Of a stretch of 64,000 nt of DNA, positions 51,157-59,798 are shown in pieces (positions within the stretch are counted from its first letter, which is position 1; every line of letters starts with the position of its first letter). Both the position numbers and the translations under genes were made by a program. A model generated the notes under the pieces. The model was given only the letters and a program-made list of their open reading frames with translations, searched no databases and was not told the origin of the DNA. The stretch is from Mesorhizobium sp. M8A.F.Ca.ET.218.01.1.1 (lineage in GTDB: Bacteria > Pseudomonadota > Alphaproteobacteria > Rhizobiales > Rhizobiaceae), in assembly GCF_004791165.1 (NCBI RefSeq), contig NZ_SRUZ01000007.1, positions 248,001 to 312,000 of the forward strand, written 5' to 3'.

Positions 51157-51951
51157 TCAGCCGAGCAGCAGCCGGCCGAGATGGACCGGCAGCACTTCGG
51201 CGCGGTACCAGGCGCTGGCGATTGGATCGGTGATCGGCGCGGTGCCTTCGGTGGCGGCGGCCAGCGCTGCCGCGATGCCGTCTTGATCAAGCGTTTTTCC
51301 CAGCAGTGCGTTTTCCGCCGCCCTGGCGCGCACCGGCCGATCGGCCATGCAGCCGAGCGCGATCCGCGCCGAGGAGACGGTCCCGTTTCCAGCCTGTTCG
51401 AGAACGATCGCAATGCTCAGCACCGAGACCCCCTTGGGCTTGACCCGAGACACTTTGAGGAAGCGGAAACTGCCGGCCCTCGGAAGCATGAAACTGACCG
51501 ACGTGACGATGGCGCGGCTGTTGTCCCGCCCGGCCAGGAAGGTTTCGATGGGCGTGTCGCCGTCATCGGTGCCGACCGTTGCGTCGAGGGCCAGCAGGGC
51601 TACGGCAAAATCACCATAGGGCGACGGCGCGAACAGATTGCCGCCGACAGTCGCCATGTTGCGGATCGCCGGACCACCGACGGCGCGCGCGGCCTTGGCA
51701 AGGGTACCAAGCTCCGGATGGAGGGCGATCTCCGCCATGGTCGCCGAGGCGCCGATGCGGACCTTGCCGCCGGACAGGGCGATGGTGGACAGGGCTGGGT
51801 CGGTGGCGCGGACAAGAGTGGCGACGGAGATATCGCCTTCATTGGCGGCTCGAACTACAAGCGTCCCGCCGCCGAGATAGCGGCTGCCAGCCGCCGTCAG
51901 CGCAGCATTGGCGTCCTTTACCGTTGTAAAAGTCTGCAGCGCCAGTGCCAT
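51157..51951 (-). CDS. Molybdenum hydroxylase FAD-binding medium subunit
   Basis: The 264-residue subunit shows the FAD-binding segments LGGGTLVVRAAN and NMATVGGNLFAPSPYGD (TxGGN), followed by a CODH-C-like C-terminal region. It is slightly short for CoxM. The gene precedes the 2Fe-2S gene with a 109-base gap and follows the SRPBCC gene by 11 bases. Confidence 0.9.
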   Translation of the reverse strand: MALALQTFTTVKDANAALTAAGSRYLGGGTLVVRAANEGDISVATLVRATDPALSTIALSGGKVRIGASATMAEIALHPELGTLAKAARAVGGPAIRNMATVGGNLFAPSPYGDFAVALLALDATVGTDDGDTPIETFLAGRDNSRAIVTSVSFMLPRAGSFRFLKVSRVKPKGVSVLSIAIVLEQAGNGTVSSARIALGCMADRPVRARAAENALLGKTLDQDGIAAALAAATEGTAPITDPIASAWYRAEVLPVHLGRLLLG

Positions 51952-51962
51952 GGCCCGCTCCT

Positions 51963-52406
51963 TCAGCTCTGGCCGGCGAAATGGGTCTTAAGGGCATTGA
52001 AGCCGCCCTGGAAGACATTGGCGCCCATGCCCTCGGCCAGCTTGTCCGCATCCTCGGGGGCCGCGTCGAAGCTGGCGGTCCATTCGGCATAAGTGCGGTC
52101 GCCGTCGGTGACGCGCCTGAGCTGCAGCGTCGCCTTGTGGTTGGTGAGCGGCTGCGGCGTCTCCAGGATGGAATAGCTGACGAGGAAATCGTCATCGGAA
52201 AAGTCGAGCAGTTTTTCGCGCAGGCGCGCGCCGCTGGCGAGCTGGAAGTTGCGCACGCAGCCGATCGTGCTGGCATCCTTGCCGTCCTCGATATGGCTGT
52301 CGACCATGCGCGGGTGCCAGCCCGGCAGCCCGTTGAAGTCGCGTATGCGCGCCCAGACCTTTTCGACCGGCGCGTCGATGACGCTGGAGATGGTGACTTT
52401 GGGCAT
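51963..52406 (-). CDS. SRPBCC-fold protein, CoxG-like
   Basis: The 147-residue protein has the START/SRPBCC fold: TISSVIDAPVEKVWARIRDFNGLPGWHP and YSILETPQPLTNHKATLQLRRV. CoxG-type proteins anchor Mo hydroxylases to the membrane or assist substrate binding. ATG 52406 begins the operon's first coding gene after a 113-base gap from the AraC gene. Confidence 0.82.
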   Translation of the reverse strand: MPKVTISSVIDAPVEKVWARIRDFNGLPGWHPRMVDSHIEDGKDASTIGCVRNFQLASGARLREKLLDFSDDDFLVSYSILETPQPLTNHKATLQLRRVTDGDRTYAEWTASFDAAPEDADKLAEGMGANVFQGGFNALKTHFAGQS

Positions 52407-52519
52407 ATGGTGTTCCCTTGCGGAGTTCGTTGCGGCAAGGGTAGGGCGCTGGAGCGGGCAGCGCTTATCAATGCGTCTTGAGCGCGTATCAACCAGTCTG
52501 AAAAACAGATGGCGCCGAC

Positions 52520-53347
52520 TCAGGCCGTGGCCCGCGCCGCCTCGCGGTAGAGCGTCGGCGGCACCCCGACATGGTCGCGGAAGAAGCGCGAGAAATTGCC
52601 CTGCGTGGTGAAGCCAAGATTGCAGGCGACCGAGATCAGCGGCTCCTGCGACCATTGCAGCTGCCGCACCGCTTCCTCCATTCGCAGCGTGTTCCAGTAG
52701 ACGTTTGGCGTCAGATTGGTCTGTTCCTTGAACAAGGCGAAGAAATGCGGCCGCGACAGGCCGACGCTGCGGGCTACATCGTCGAAGGAGATGCGCTCGC
52801 AGACATTGGCCTTCATCAGCTGGATCGCCTTGCGGACGCGGAAATCCTGCATGGTGCTGATGCGGCCGCGCGCTTCCTGCGGCGCCGAGGCGTCGGCGGC
52901 ATCGAGCACCGAGTCGATGAAGCGCTCGATCTCGTAGTTGGCGACGTCGTCGACGCTTTCATTGTCGGTGAGATGATCGAGCAGGCTGGCGGCGGCCTGG
53001 TGCAGCCACGGCTCGAGCGCGATCGCCGCCTGTGAGAACAGCGGCGCGCTGGACGGCAGGTCGCGGCGCCGGCGCGCCCAGTCCGGGTCGATGTAGAAGG
53101 CCAGGAACAGGCCCGGCCGTCCGTCCTGGGACAGGACGTGGCTATGCGGCTGGAGCGAGTTGATGCCGGCGGCGGTACCCGGGCCGAGGCGGACCGTCTC
53201 ACGGCCGATGGTCATCTCGCCGGCGGTGCCTTCGAGCCAGATGATCAGATGCGCCTCGATATGGGCATGGGTGACGAAGTCGCTCGCGACATTCAGGACA
53301 GAAACATGTCCGAACCGGCCCCAGTAGAGCCTGATCGCTTCCGTCAT
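52520..53347 (-). CDS. AraC-family transcriptional regulator
   Basis: The 275-residue regulator has an N-terminal cupin-like sensor (HIEAHLIIWLEGTAGEMTIG...LGPGTAAGINS) and a C-terminal AraC domain: ISFDDVARSVGLSRPHFFALFKEQTN and LISVACNLGFTTQGNFSRFFRDHVG. ATG 53347 has GGAGGATAT upstream. It is co-directional with and upstream of the Mo-hydroxylase operon and is its probable activator. Confidence 0.9.
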   Translation of the reverse strand: MTEAIRLYWGRFGHVSVLNVASDFVTHAHIEAHLIIWLEGTAGEMTIGRETVRLGPGTAAGINSLQPHSHVLSQDGRPGLFLAFYIDPDWARRRRDLPSSAPLFSQAAIALEPWLHQAAASLLDHLTDNESVDDVANYEIERFIDSVLDAADASAPQEARGRISTMQDFRVRKAIQLMKANVCERISFDDVARSVGLSRPHFFALFKEQTNLTPNVYWNTLRMEEAVRQLQWSQEPLISVACNLGFTTQGNFSRFFRDHVGVPPTLYREAARATA

Positions 53348-53522
53348 GGGTATATCCTCCCGCAGGCGACTGGCCTCCCTTCGCCTGCAGGGGGATTGTG
53401 CGGCCGGTTTTCGGCATCCGTCAAGGTATCGGTTGTTGGCCGGAACCAATGGCGGTCGGCTTCAGTCGATTTTCAGACTGAACGATAGCAACCAGAACGA
53501 ATTGCGCTTCGACGACGTGCTC

Positions 53523-54521
53523 TCAGTCGCTGCGCCTGAAATTGCGGATGCGGTCGAACAGAACCGCCAGCAGGATGGCGCCGCCGATGAAGGTGCCTTG
53601 CCAGAAGGCGTTGATGCCAAGCAGGCCAAGGCTGTTTCGGATCACCTCGATGAGGGCAGCACCGACAATGGCGCCGAAGGCGGTGCCGACGCCGCCGGCC
53701 AGATTGGCGCCGCCGATGACGGTGGCGGCGATCACTTGCAGTTCCATGCCGTTGCCAAGATTGGTGGTGACGGCGCCGAGCCACCCGGTCTCGATGATGC
53801 CGGCAATGCCGGCTGACAGCGCCGAGATCATGTAGACGGCGACCTTGATCTGCTTGACCGGTACGCCGGTCAGCGTCGCCGCGTGCTCGTTGCCGCCAAT
53901 GGCGAAGATATGGCGGCCGAACTTCGTCCAGCGCAGGATGAAGCCGGTGATCAGCGCCAGGATGATCATGTAGAGCACCGGATTGGCGATGCCGAACACC
54001 CAGGCGCCGCCGCCGAGCGCCAGCAGCTTGTTGTGGTCCGGCCCGAACTGGAAGACGACGGTGTTGTTTGAGGCGACCATGGCAAGGCTACGGGCGATCG
54101 ACAGCATGCCGAGCGTCACCACGAAGGGCGGAAAGCCCAGGTAGGCGATAAAAATGCCATTGAAGGCGCCGATGACGAGCGCGGTGGCGATCGTGGCCAG
54201 AATGCCGATCTCGATCGAATAACCGGCATGCATGGTGACCGCCAGCACCATCGAGCATAGGCACAGCACCGAACCGACAGACAGGTCGATGCCGCCGGTG
54301 ATGATGACGAAGGTCATGCCGAGCGCGACGATGGCGACGAAGGTGATGTTGCGGGTGATGTTGTAGAGGTTCTTCGATGTGGCGAAGGCATCGGTGGCGA
54401 AGGACAGGAAAATACAGGCCAGGATGACGGCGATCACCACCCAGAAAGTCTGGCTGGAGAACAGGCGCGACAGGAAGGTGTGCTGCTTCTGCGCGATCGT
54501 CTGGTCAAGGGTGACTGCCAT
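53523..54521 (-). CDS. CUT2 ABC permease (third CUT2 system)
   Basis: The 332-residue permease has the CUT2 motif TGGIDLSVGSVLCLC and VIGGANLAGGVGTAFGAIVGAAL, with about ten TM segments. It follows the ATPase gene by 52 bases. The binding protein is encoded divergently at 55764. A single permease implies a homodimer. Confidence 0.9.
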   Translation of the reverse strand: MAVTLDQTIAQKQHTFLSRLFSSQTFWVVIAVILACIFLSFATDAFATSKNLYNITRNITFVAIVALGMTFVIITGGIDLSVGSVLCLCSMVLAVTMHAGYSIEIGILATIATALVIGAFNGIFIAYLGFPPFVVTLGMLSIARSLAMVASNNTVVFQFGPDHNKLLALGGGAWVFGIANPVLYMIILALITGFILRWTKFGRHIFAIGGNEHAATLTGVPVKQIKVAVYMISALSAGIAGIIETGWLGAVTTNLGNGMELQVIAATVIGGANLAGGVGTAFGAIVGAALIEVIRNSLGLLGINAFWQGTFIGGAILLAVLFDRIRNFRRSD

Positions 54522-54573
54522 TATCGACCTTTCCTGCGCTGCCGATGCGCGGTGAAATCCGGGTTCGCCATTC

Positions 54574-55317
54574 TCATGCCACCTGCTCGATGGCGCCGGT
54601 GATCAGCCCGGTGACCTCTTCGGGCGAACTCGACGCGATCGCCTTGTCGGCGACCTTCCGGCCGCGCCGCATGACGATGACGCGGTCGGCGACGTCGAAG
54701 ACGTCGGGCATGCGGTGGCTGATCAGCACGACAGCGATGCCCTGGTCGCGCAGATGACGGATGAGGTTCAGCACTTCGGCGACCTGCCGCACCGAGATCG
54801 CCGCCGTCGGCTCGTCCATCAGCACGATCTTGGCCTGAGACAGCATGGTGCGGGCGATCGCCACCGCCTGGCGCTGGCCGCCCGACATCTGCTTGACGAG
54901 GTCGCGCGGGCGGGTCTCGGATTTCAGTTCGGCGAAGATCTGGCCGGCGCGCTTGTACATGGCGGCGTAGTCGAGGATGCGGAACGGGCCGACGCCGCGG
55001 CGCAATTCGCGGCCGAGATAGACATTGGCCGCCGCAGTCAGATTGTTGCAGAGCGCCAGGTCCTGGTGAACGATCTCGATGCCGTGCTGGCGCGCCTCGA
55101 CCGGCTTGTGCAGGATCAGCTCCTTGTCATCCATCCGCATCGTGCCATGGCTCGGCCGGAAATTGCCGGCTATCATCTTGACCAGCGTCGATTTGCCGGC
55201 GCCATTGTCGCCCATCAGGCCGACGACCTGTCCGGGCTCGATCGACAGCGACACGTCGTTGACCGCCTGGATGGCGCCGAAATGCTTCGAGATGTTGGTG
55301 AGTTCGAGAACCGCCAC
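54574..55317 (-). CDS. CUT2 ABC ATPase, single-domain (FrcA-like)
   Basis: The 247-residue ATPase has Walker A GDNGAGKST, IVHQDLALCNNLTAAANVYLGRE, signature MSGGQRQAVAIARTM, Walker B IVLMDEPTAAIS and switch VLISHRMPDVF. It is half-length compared with RbsA. It is the first gene of a two-gene minus-strand unit starting from the divergent gap at 55318-55763. Confidence 0.9.
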   Translation of the reverse strand: MAVLELTNISKHFGAIQAVNDVSLSIEPGQVVGLMGDNGAGKSTLVKMIAGNFRPSHGTMRMDDKELILHKPVEARQHGIEIVHQDLALCNNLTAAANVYLGRELRRGVGPFRILDYAAMYKRAGQIFAELKSETRPRDLVKQMSGGQRQAVAIARTMLSQAKIVLMDEPTAAISVRQVAEVLNLIRHLRDQGIAVVLISHRMPDVFDVADRVIVMRRGRKVADKAIASSSPEEVTGLITGAIEQVA

Positions 55318-55452
55318 CAGTCTTTGCCTCCCATATCAGGCCCATCCGCCCGCGGACAGGCGACGGCATCCATTCGCCTTCCCAACTCCTCCCGGGACAG
55401 CGATGCCGTCATTTACGCGAATGGCGTCGCGGGCGTCAATTGTCGACGGGCA

Positions 55453-55466
55453 ATTGTCAGACGAAT
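55453..55466. promoter_or_regulatory. FadR/GntR-type operator candidate 1
   Basis: TTGTCAGACGA inside ATTGTCAGACGAAT fits the FadR-subfamily pattern TNGTNNNACNA. It lies in the divergent gap of the third CUT2 system. A related half AATTGTCGAC lies at 55438. Confidence 0.4.
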
Positions 55467-55494
55467 AGTGCCGTGCTGTTTTTGAAAAATCAGT

Positions 55495-55507
55495 TTTGTA
55501 GGACAAA
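55495..55507. promoter_or_regulatory. FadR/GntR-type operator candidate 2
   Basis: TTTGT-AGG-ACAAA is a perfect inverted repeat fitting TNGTNNNACNA, 6 bases before the -35 box at 55514, well placed for repression of the binding-protein gene. Confidence 0.5.
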
Positions 55508-55513
55508 TAGCAA

Positions 55514-55542
55514 TTGACGTTGGCGGCAAGCCGTTATTAGTT
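55514..55542 (+). promoter_or_regulatory. Candidate promoter of the third CUT2 binding-protein gene
   Basis: TTGACG, 17 bases, TTAGTT. The same pair precedes the CUT2 operon at 31758. The remaining 446-base divergent gap (55318-55763) shows no gene. Confidence 0.4.
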
Positions 55543-55763
55543 GAGCGTCGGAGGAAGACATGCCGGCCTTGACGACGCCATCGGCGGCGCCACCGGTCGG
55601 AAGGTTTTGGCGATCGTGCGGCGTCATCGCTGAACTGGTCGCATCTGAAAATGCTTATCGGCCTGGCCGGATTGAGTGAGCGCACGCGTCTCAGTCATCT
55701 CGCATCCTGGCTGGTTTGTGTGGCGGGCACGCCGTGTCCGTCTGTTTCCAAGGGAGGACTGAC

Positions 55764-56753
55764 ATGAGGAAAACAGTATTGCTCGCCGCCGTCGCCGCCA
55801 TGGCGCTGGGCGCCGGGCCGGCTTTGGCCAAGAAGCAGCTCGTCATCGTGGTGAAAGGTCTCGACAATCCGTTCTTCGAAGCCATCCACCAGGGCTGCGA
55901 GAAGTGGAACAAGGAAAACGCCAGCTCGGAATATGAATGCTTCTACACCGGCCCGGCATCGACTTCCGACGAGGCCGGCGAGGCGCAGATCGTGCAGGAT
56001 ATGCTGAGCAAGGCCGACACGGTGGCGATGGCGATCTCGCCGTCCAACGCGCCGCTGATCGCGCAGACGATCAAGAGCGCCAATCCGTCGATCCCGATCA
56101 TGACCGTCGACGCCGACCTCGCCAAGGAAGACGCGGCGCTGCGCAAGACCTATCTCGGCACCGACAACTATCTGATGGGCAAGAAGATCGGCGAGTACAT
56201 CAAGAAGGCCAAGCCGAACGGCGGCACGATCTGCACCATCGAGGGCAATCCGGCGGCCGACAACATCCTGCGCCGCGCGCAAGGCATGCGCGACGCGCTG
56301 ACGGGCAAGGAGGGCCTCGCGGCCCTTGCCGGCGAAGGCGGCTGGACGGAAGTCGCCGGCTGCCCGGTGTTCACCAATGACGACGGCGCCAAGGGCGTTC
56401 AGGCGATGACCGACATCCTCGCCGCCAATCCCAAGCTCGACGCGTTCGGCATCATGGGCGGCTGGCCGCTGTTCGGCGCGCCGCAGCCCTATCGCGACCT
56501 GGTCGGACCGCTGAAGGACCGGCTGGCCAAGAACGACTTCGTCATCGGCGCCGCCGACACGATCGGCGACGAGGTGGCGATCGCCAGGGACGGCCTTGTC
56601 ACCGCGCTGGTCGGCCAGCGGCCCTTCGAAATGGGCTACAAGGCGCCATCGGTGATGATCGACCTGGTCACGGGCAAGAAGGTTGACGATCCGGTGTTCA
56701 CCGGTCTCGACGAATGCACCAAGGACACGGTCGACACCTGCATCCAGAAGTAG
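55764..56753 (+). CDS. CUT2 periplasmic sugar-binding protein (third CUT2 system)
   Basis: The 329-residue protein has a Sec leader (LLAAVAAMALGAGPALA) and the Peripla_BP_4 fold: LVIVVKGLDNPFFEAIHQGCEKW, VAMAISPSNAPLIAQTIKSA, IPIMTVDADLAKEDA and GTICTIEGNPAADNILRRAQGMRDAL. AGGGAGGA precedes ATG 55764. It serves the permease and ATPase encoded divergently. Substrate unknown; nearby dehydrogenases suggest a sugar or sugar acid. Confidence 0.9.
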   Translation: MRKTVLLAAVAAMALGAGPALAKKQLVIVVKGLDNPFFEAIHQGCEKWNKENASSEYECFYTGPASTSDEAGEAQIVQDMLSKADTVAMAISPSNAPLIAQTIKSANPSIPIMTVDADLAKEDAALRKTYLGTDNYLMGKKIGEYIKKAKPNGGTICTIEGNPAADNILRRAQGMRDALTGKEGLAALAGEGGWTEVAGCPVFTNDDGAKGVQAMTDILAANPKLDAFGIMGGWPLFGAPQPYRDLVGPLKDRLAKNDFVIGAADTIGDEVAIARDGLVTALVGQRPFEMGYKAPSVMIDLVTGKKVDDPVFTGLDECTKDTVDTCIQK

Positions 56754-56764
56754 GGTTTTCGATC

Positions 56765-56791
56765 AGGGGCGCCCGCCAAGCGGGCGCCCCT
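56765..56791 (+). terminator. Stem-loop terminator after the binding-protein gene
   Basis: A 12-bp perfect GC stem (AGGGGCGCCCGC / GCGGGCGCCCCT) with a CAA loop begins 12 bases after the stop. No T run follows. Confidence 0.65.
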
Positions 56792-56941
56792 CCACCTCGT
56801 CGGATGATTGGGGCAGACGCTTCAGGGGCCAGCGGCTCCGGCTTTGTCGCGCCCATGGTTTGGTTTTTCGGCAACGGGATCGGCGCGCCGCGCGGCTCCG
56901 GATCAATCCGGGCGACAGACGGCCGACCTATTGGAACGTGG

Positions 56942-57724
56942 ATGCCGGACGAAAAGGCAAAGAAACAGGCTGGTCGGGCGAAGGCGCAAGCCAACCGCGA
57001 TACGGCGGTCGTCCGCAGGGCGGATGCGGCGCACTTTCCCGGGTCCAGCGTTCATGCATCGCTCGCCAGCGAGATCGGGCTCAGGATCGTGCGCGGCGAC
57101 TATCCGCCCGGCAGCATCCTGCCAAATGAGGCCAAATGGGCCGAAACCTTCAATGTCAGCCGTTCGGCGGTGCGCGAGGCGATCAAGATGCTGATGGCCA
57201 AGAGCCTTCTGGCATCGCGTCCCAAGATCGGCAGCTGGGTCGAGCCGAAGGAGCGCTGGAACCTGCTCGACCGCGACGTGCTGGCCTGGTACGCGACCGC
57301 ACCGGATCGCGAGGCGTTCCTGCGCACCGTGCAGGAGTTCCGTCACATCATCGAACCGGAGGCCTCCGCCTTTGCCGCGATGCGGCGCAGCGACGAGGAG
57401 ATGGCCGAGATCAGCCTGGCGTGCCGCGAGATGGGGGAGGCGGCCAACCTGGCCGAGCGCATCCGTGCCGATACGCGCTTCCACCTCGCCATCCTGCGGG
57501 CGTCGGGCAACGACCTGCTGGTGCCGCTCGGCGTGCTGATCGAATCGGCGCTCGACCATCTCTTCGCTTTCACCACGCGCCAGGTCGGCGATCAGCGGCG
57601 GGCGCAGAATCTGCACGAGGCGATCGAGAAGAGCATCCGCCTGCAGCGGCCGGCAGCCGCCCGCAACGCCGTGCACAAGCTGCTCGCCGACACCGATGAG
57701 GGGATCGGAAGAGGCCGGCGGTAA
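56942..57724 (+). CDS. FadR-subfamily GntR regulator, paralogue 1
   Basis: The 260-residue regulator has a GntR winged helix (LRIVRGDYPPGSILPNEAKWAETFNVSRSAVREAIKMLMAKSLL) and the FCD ligand domain (RTVQEFRHIIEPEASAFAA, RFHLAILRASGNDLLVPLG) with metal-binding Asp/His. ATG 56942 was chosen at the start of similarity to its paralogue at 59799; the frame is open further upstream. By eye about 85% of the shared residues are identical between the two. Confidence 0.88.
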   Translation: MPDEKAKKQAGRAKAQANRDTAVVRRADAAHFPGSSVHASLASEIGLRIVRGDYPPGSILPNEAKWAETFNVSRSAVREAIKMLMAKSLLASRPKIGSWVEPKERWNLLDRDVLAWYATAPDREAFLRTVQEFRHIIEPEASAFAAMRRSDEEMAEISLACREMGEAANLAERIRADTRFHLAILRASGNDLLVPLGVLIESALDHLFAFTTRQVGDQRRAQNLHEAIEKSIRLQRPAAARNAVHKLLADTDEGIGRGRR

Positions 57725-57742
57725 GGCCAGCCGTCCGGGGCC

Positions 57743-58681
57743 TCAGATCGTCTGCTTCTTGCCATCCTTCATCGGCATCAGGTCGATACCATTCACCTTG
57801 GCGATATGAGTCGCCAGCATCGGCACGAACTGCTCGGCCGGCCCGGTGGCATGGGCGCCGGCGAAGGAATTCTTGGTGGCGTTGCCGAGCGGGTTGGCGA
57901 TGCCCGCCGCGCCCGCCATCGATTCCAGATAGGTCAGGTCCTTGAAGGCATTGGCGATGGTGAATTTGTGGGCGTCGCGGTCGCCTTCCAGCGTCCAGCG
58001 CATGAAGGTCTGGTAGAAGCCGCAATCCATGCGGCCGTTGCGGATGACGCTGTCGAAACGCGGCGGCGAGATGCCGACCTTCTCGGCCAGCGCCAATGCC
58101 TCGGAATAGATGGCGGCGTAACCGAGCGAGATGAAATTGTTGAGCAGCTTCATGCGATGGCCGTCGCCGGTGTCGCCGATATGGACGATGCGGCCAGCCC
58201 AGGTGTCGATCACCGGCTTGACCCTGGAGAAGACGGCGTCGGGCGCGCCGACCATGGCGTCGAGCGTGCCTTCCCACGCTTCCTTCGGCGTGCGGCTTAG
58301 CGGCGCGTCGACATAGTCGACGCCGAGCGCCTTGAGTTCGGCCGCGAGCGCCACCGTCGAGACCGGATCCGAGGTCGAGCAGTCGACGACGACCGACCCC
58401 TTCTTCAAACCCTCCTTGAGGCCGCCGGGACCGCGAATAATGGCCTCCACCTCGCGCGAGCCGGTGACGCAGATGAAGACGATATCGGATGCGGCCGCCA
58501 CGTCTCGGGAGGTCGATGCCTCACGAGCGCCCCGGCCGAGAAGATCCTCCGCCGGCTTGCGGTTCTTGCGGCCGAGAAAGGTCAGGGAATAGCCCTTGTC
58601 GACGATGTTCTTGGCGATGCCGTGACCCATCAGGCCAAGGCCGACAAAGCCGATTGTCTCGCTGGTGGCGGTGGTGTTCAT
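57743..58681 (-). CDS. 3-hydroxyisobutyrate dehydrogenase-family NAD(P)-dependent oxidoreductase
   Basis: The 312-residue enzyme shows the Rossmann motif GFVGLGLMGHGIA, VVDCSTSDPVST, DAPLSRTPKEA (variant of the DAPVSGG substrate loop), and the catalytic-lysine segment GDGHRMKLLNNF. Family substrates are 3-hydroxy acids such as tartronate, glycerate and L-threonate. It is divergent from the SDR gene at 58802; a palindromic operator lies between. Confidence 0.88.
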   Translation of the reverse strand: MNTTATSETIGFVGLGLMGHGIAKNIVDKGYSLTFLGRKNRKPAEDLLGRGAREASTSRDVAAASDIVFICVTGSREVEAIIRGPGGLKEGLKKGSVVVDCSTSDPVSTVALAAELKALGVDYVDAPLSRTPKEAWEGTLDAMVGAPDAVFSRVKPVIDTWAGRIVHIGDTGDGHRMKLLNNFISLGYAAIYSEALALAEKVGISPPRFDSVIRNGRMDCGFYQTFMRWTLEGDRDAHKFTIANAFKDLTYLESMAGAAGIANPLGNATKNSFAGAHATGPAEQFVPMLATHIAKVNGIDLMPMKDGKKQTI

Positions 58682-58701
58682 GCTGTCTGTCCTGTTCTGT
58701 G

Positions 58702-58713
58702 ATTATCGATAAT
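58702..58713. promoter_or_regulatory. 12-bp palindrome in the dehydrogenase divergent gap
   Basis: ATTATCGATAAT is a perfect palindrome 20 bases upstream of the minus-strand gene at 58681; possible second regulator site. Confidence 0.35.
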
Positions 58714-58753
58714 GTTGCCGCTGTTTTAGCCATAGACGGTTGCAGAAAGCAAT

Positions 58754-58766
58754 ATTGTCTGACAAT
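58754..58766. promoter_or_regulatory. FadR/GntR-type operator candidate 3
   Basis: ATTGTC-T-GACAAT is a perfect 13-bp palindrome fitting TNGTNNNACNA, within the 120-base gap between the two divergent dehydrogenase genes, flanked on both sides by FadR-type regulator genes. Confidence 0.55.
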
Positions 58767-58801
58767 AGACGTAAATCCCAGGACTTTCGTGGAGACCAGA
58801 A

Positions 58802-59698
58802 ATGACCAAGCGGATCATGTTCACCGGCGGCAGCGGCAAGGCTGGACGCCACGTCGTGCAATATCTGGTGGAGCAGGGCTGCCAGGTGCTCAACATCGAC
58901 ACCAAACCGCTCGACAATCCCAAGGTGCGCACGCTGATCACCGACATCACCGACAGCGGCCAGGTGTTCAACGCGCTGTCGAGCTATATGGGGCTGCACG
59001 AATTCGATCCGTCGCTGCGGCCGCAGCCCGTCGACGCCGTGGTGCATTTCGCCGCCATCCCACGCATCATGATCACACCCGACAACGAGGTGTTCCGCAT
59101 CAACGCGATGGGCACCTACAACGTCATCGAGGCCGCGGTGAAGCTCGGCATCCGCAAGGTGATCATCGCTTCCAGCGAGACGACCTACGGCCTGGTGTTC
59201 GCCAACGAGCCGCGCGACCCCACGCATTTCCCGCTCGACGAGGAGTATGACGTCGATCCGATGGACAGCTATGCGCTGTCCAAGATCGTCAACGAGAAGA
59301 CGGCGCGCGCCTTCGCGCAGCGCAATGGCACGGACATCTATGCCTTGCGCATCGGCAACGTCATCGAGCCGCATGAGTATTCGCTGTTTCCGAAATGGTT
59401 CGCCGATCCGGGCTTCCGCAAACGTATCGCCTGGAGCTATATCGACGCGCGCGACCTTGGCCAGATCACGCTGCGCGCCATCGAGAAGGATGGGCTGGGC
59501 TACCAGGTATTCAACGCCGCCAATGACGACACCTCGTCCGATCTGCCGACCGCCGAACTCCTGAAGCGGTTCTATCCCGGCGTGCCGGTCAAGGGCGAAC
59601 TCGGCGAATACGAGACGCTGCTATCGAACCGCAAGGCGCGCAACATGCTCGGCTTCCGGCCGGAGCATAGCTGGCGCAAATACGTCAAGACCGCCTGA
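58802..59698 (+). CDS. Extended SDR / NAD-dependent epimerase-family oxidoreductase
   Basis: The 298-residue enzyme has TGGSGKAGRHV (Rossmann), VVHFAAIPR, the serine of ASSETTYG and the catalytic YALSK. The fold is that of UDP-glucose epimerases and uronate/threonate-type dehydrogenases. It is divergent from the 3-hydroxyacid dehydrogenase-like gene and lies in a cluster with a CUT2 importer, so oxidation of a free sugar or sugar acid is plausible. Confidence 0.87.
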   Translation: MTKRIMFTGGSGKAGRHVVQYLVEQGCQVLNIDTKPLDNPKVRTLITDITDSGQVFNALSSYMGLHEFDPSLRPQPVDAVVHFAAIPRIMITPDNEVFRINAMGTYNVIEAAVKLGIRKVIIASSETTYGLVFANEPRDPTHFPLDEEYDVDPMDSYALSKIVNEKTARAFAQRNGTDIYALRIGNVIEPHEYSLFPKWFADPGFRKRIAWSYIDARDLGQITLRAIEKDGLGYQVFNAANDDTSSDLPTAELLKRFYPGVPVKGELGEYETLLSNRKARNMLGFRPEHSWRKYVKTA

Positions 59699-59798
59699 GC
59701 GAGGTCGAATCGCGCTGGGTTGTGCATAGAAGCCGGCTTTGCCGCCCAATGGCCGCACCGCGCTTGACAGCTTCCCTAAACCGGCCTTTCTGGAATTC

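Noticed and set aside
45033..53347. Carbon monoxide dehydrogenase (form I)
   Set aside because: The CoxD/E/G-like helpers fit, but the active-site loop lacks AYxCSFR and reads SSAMRGFG.
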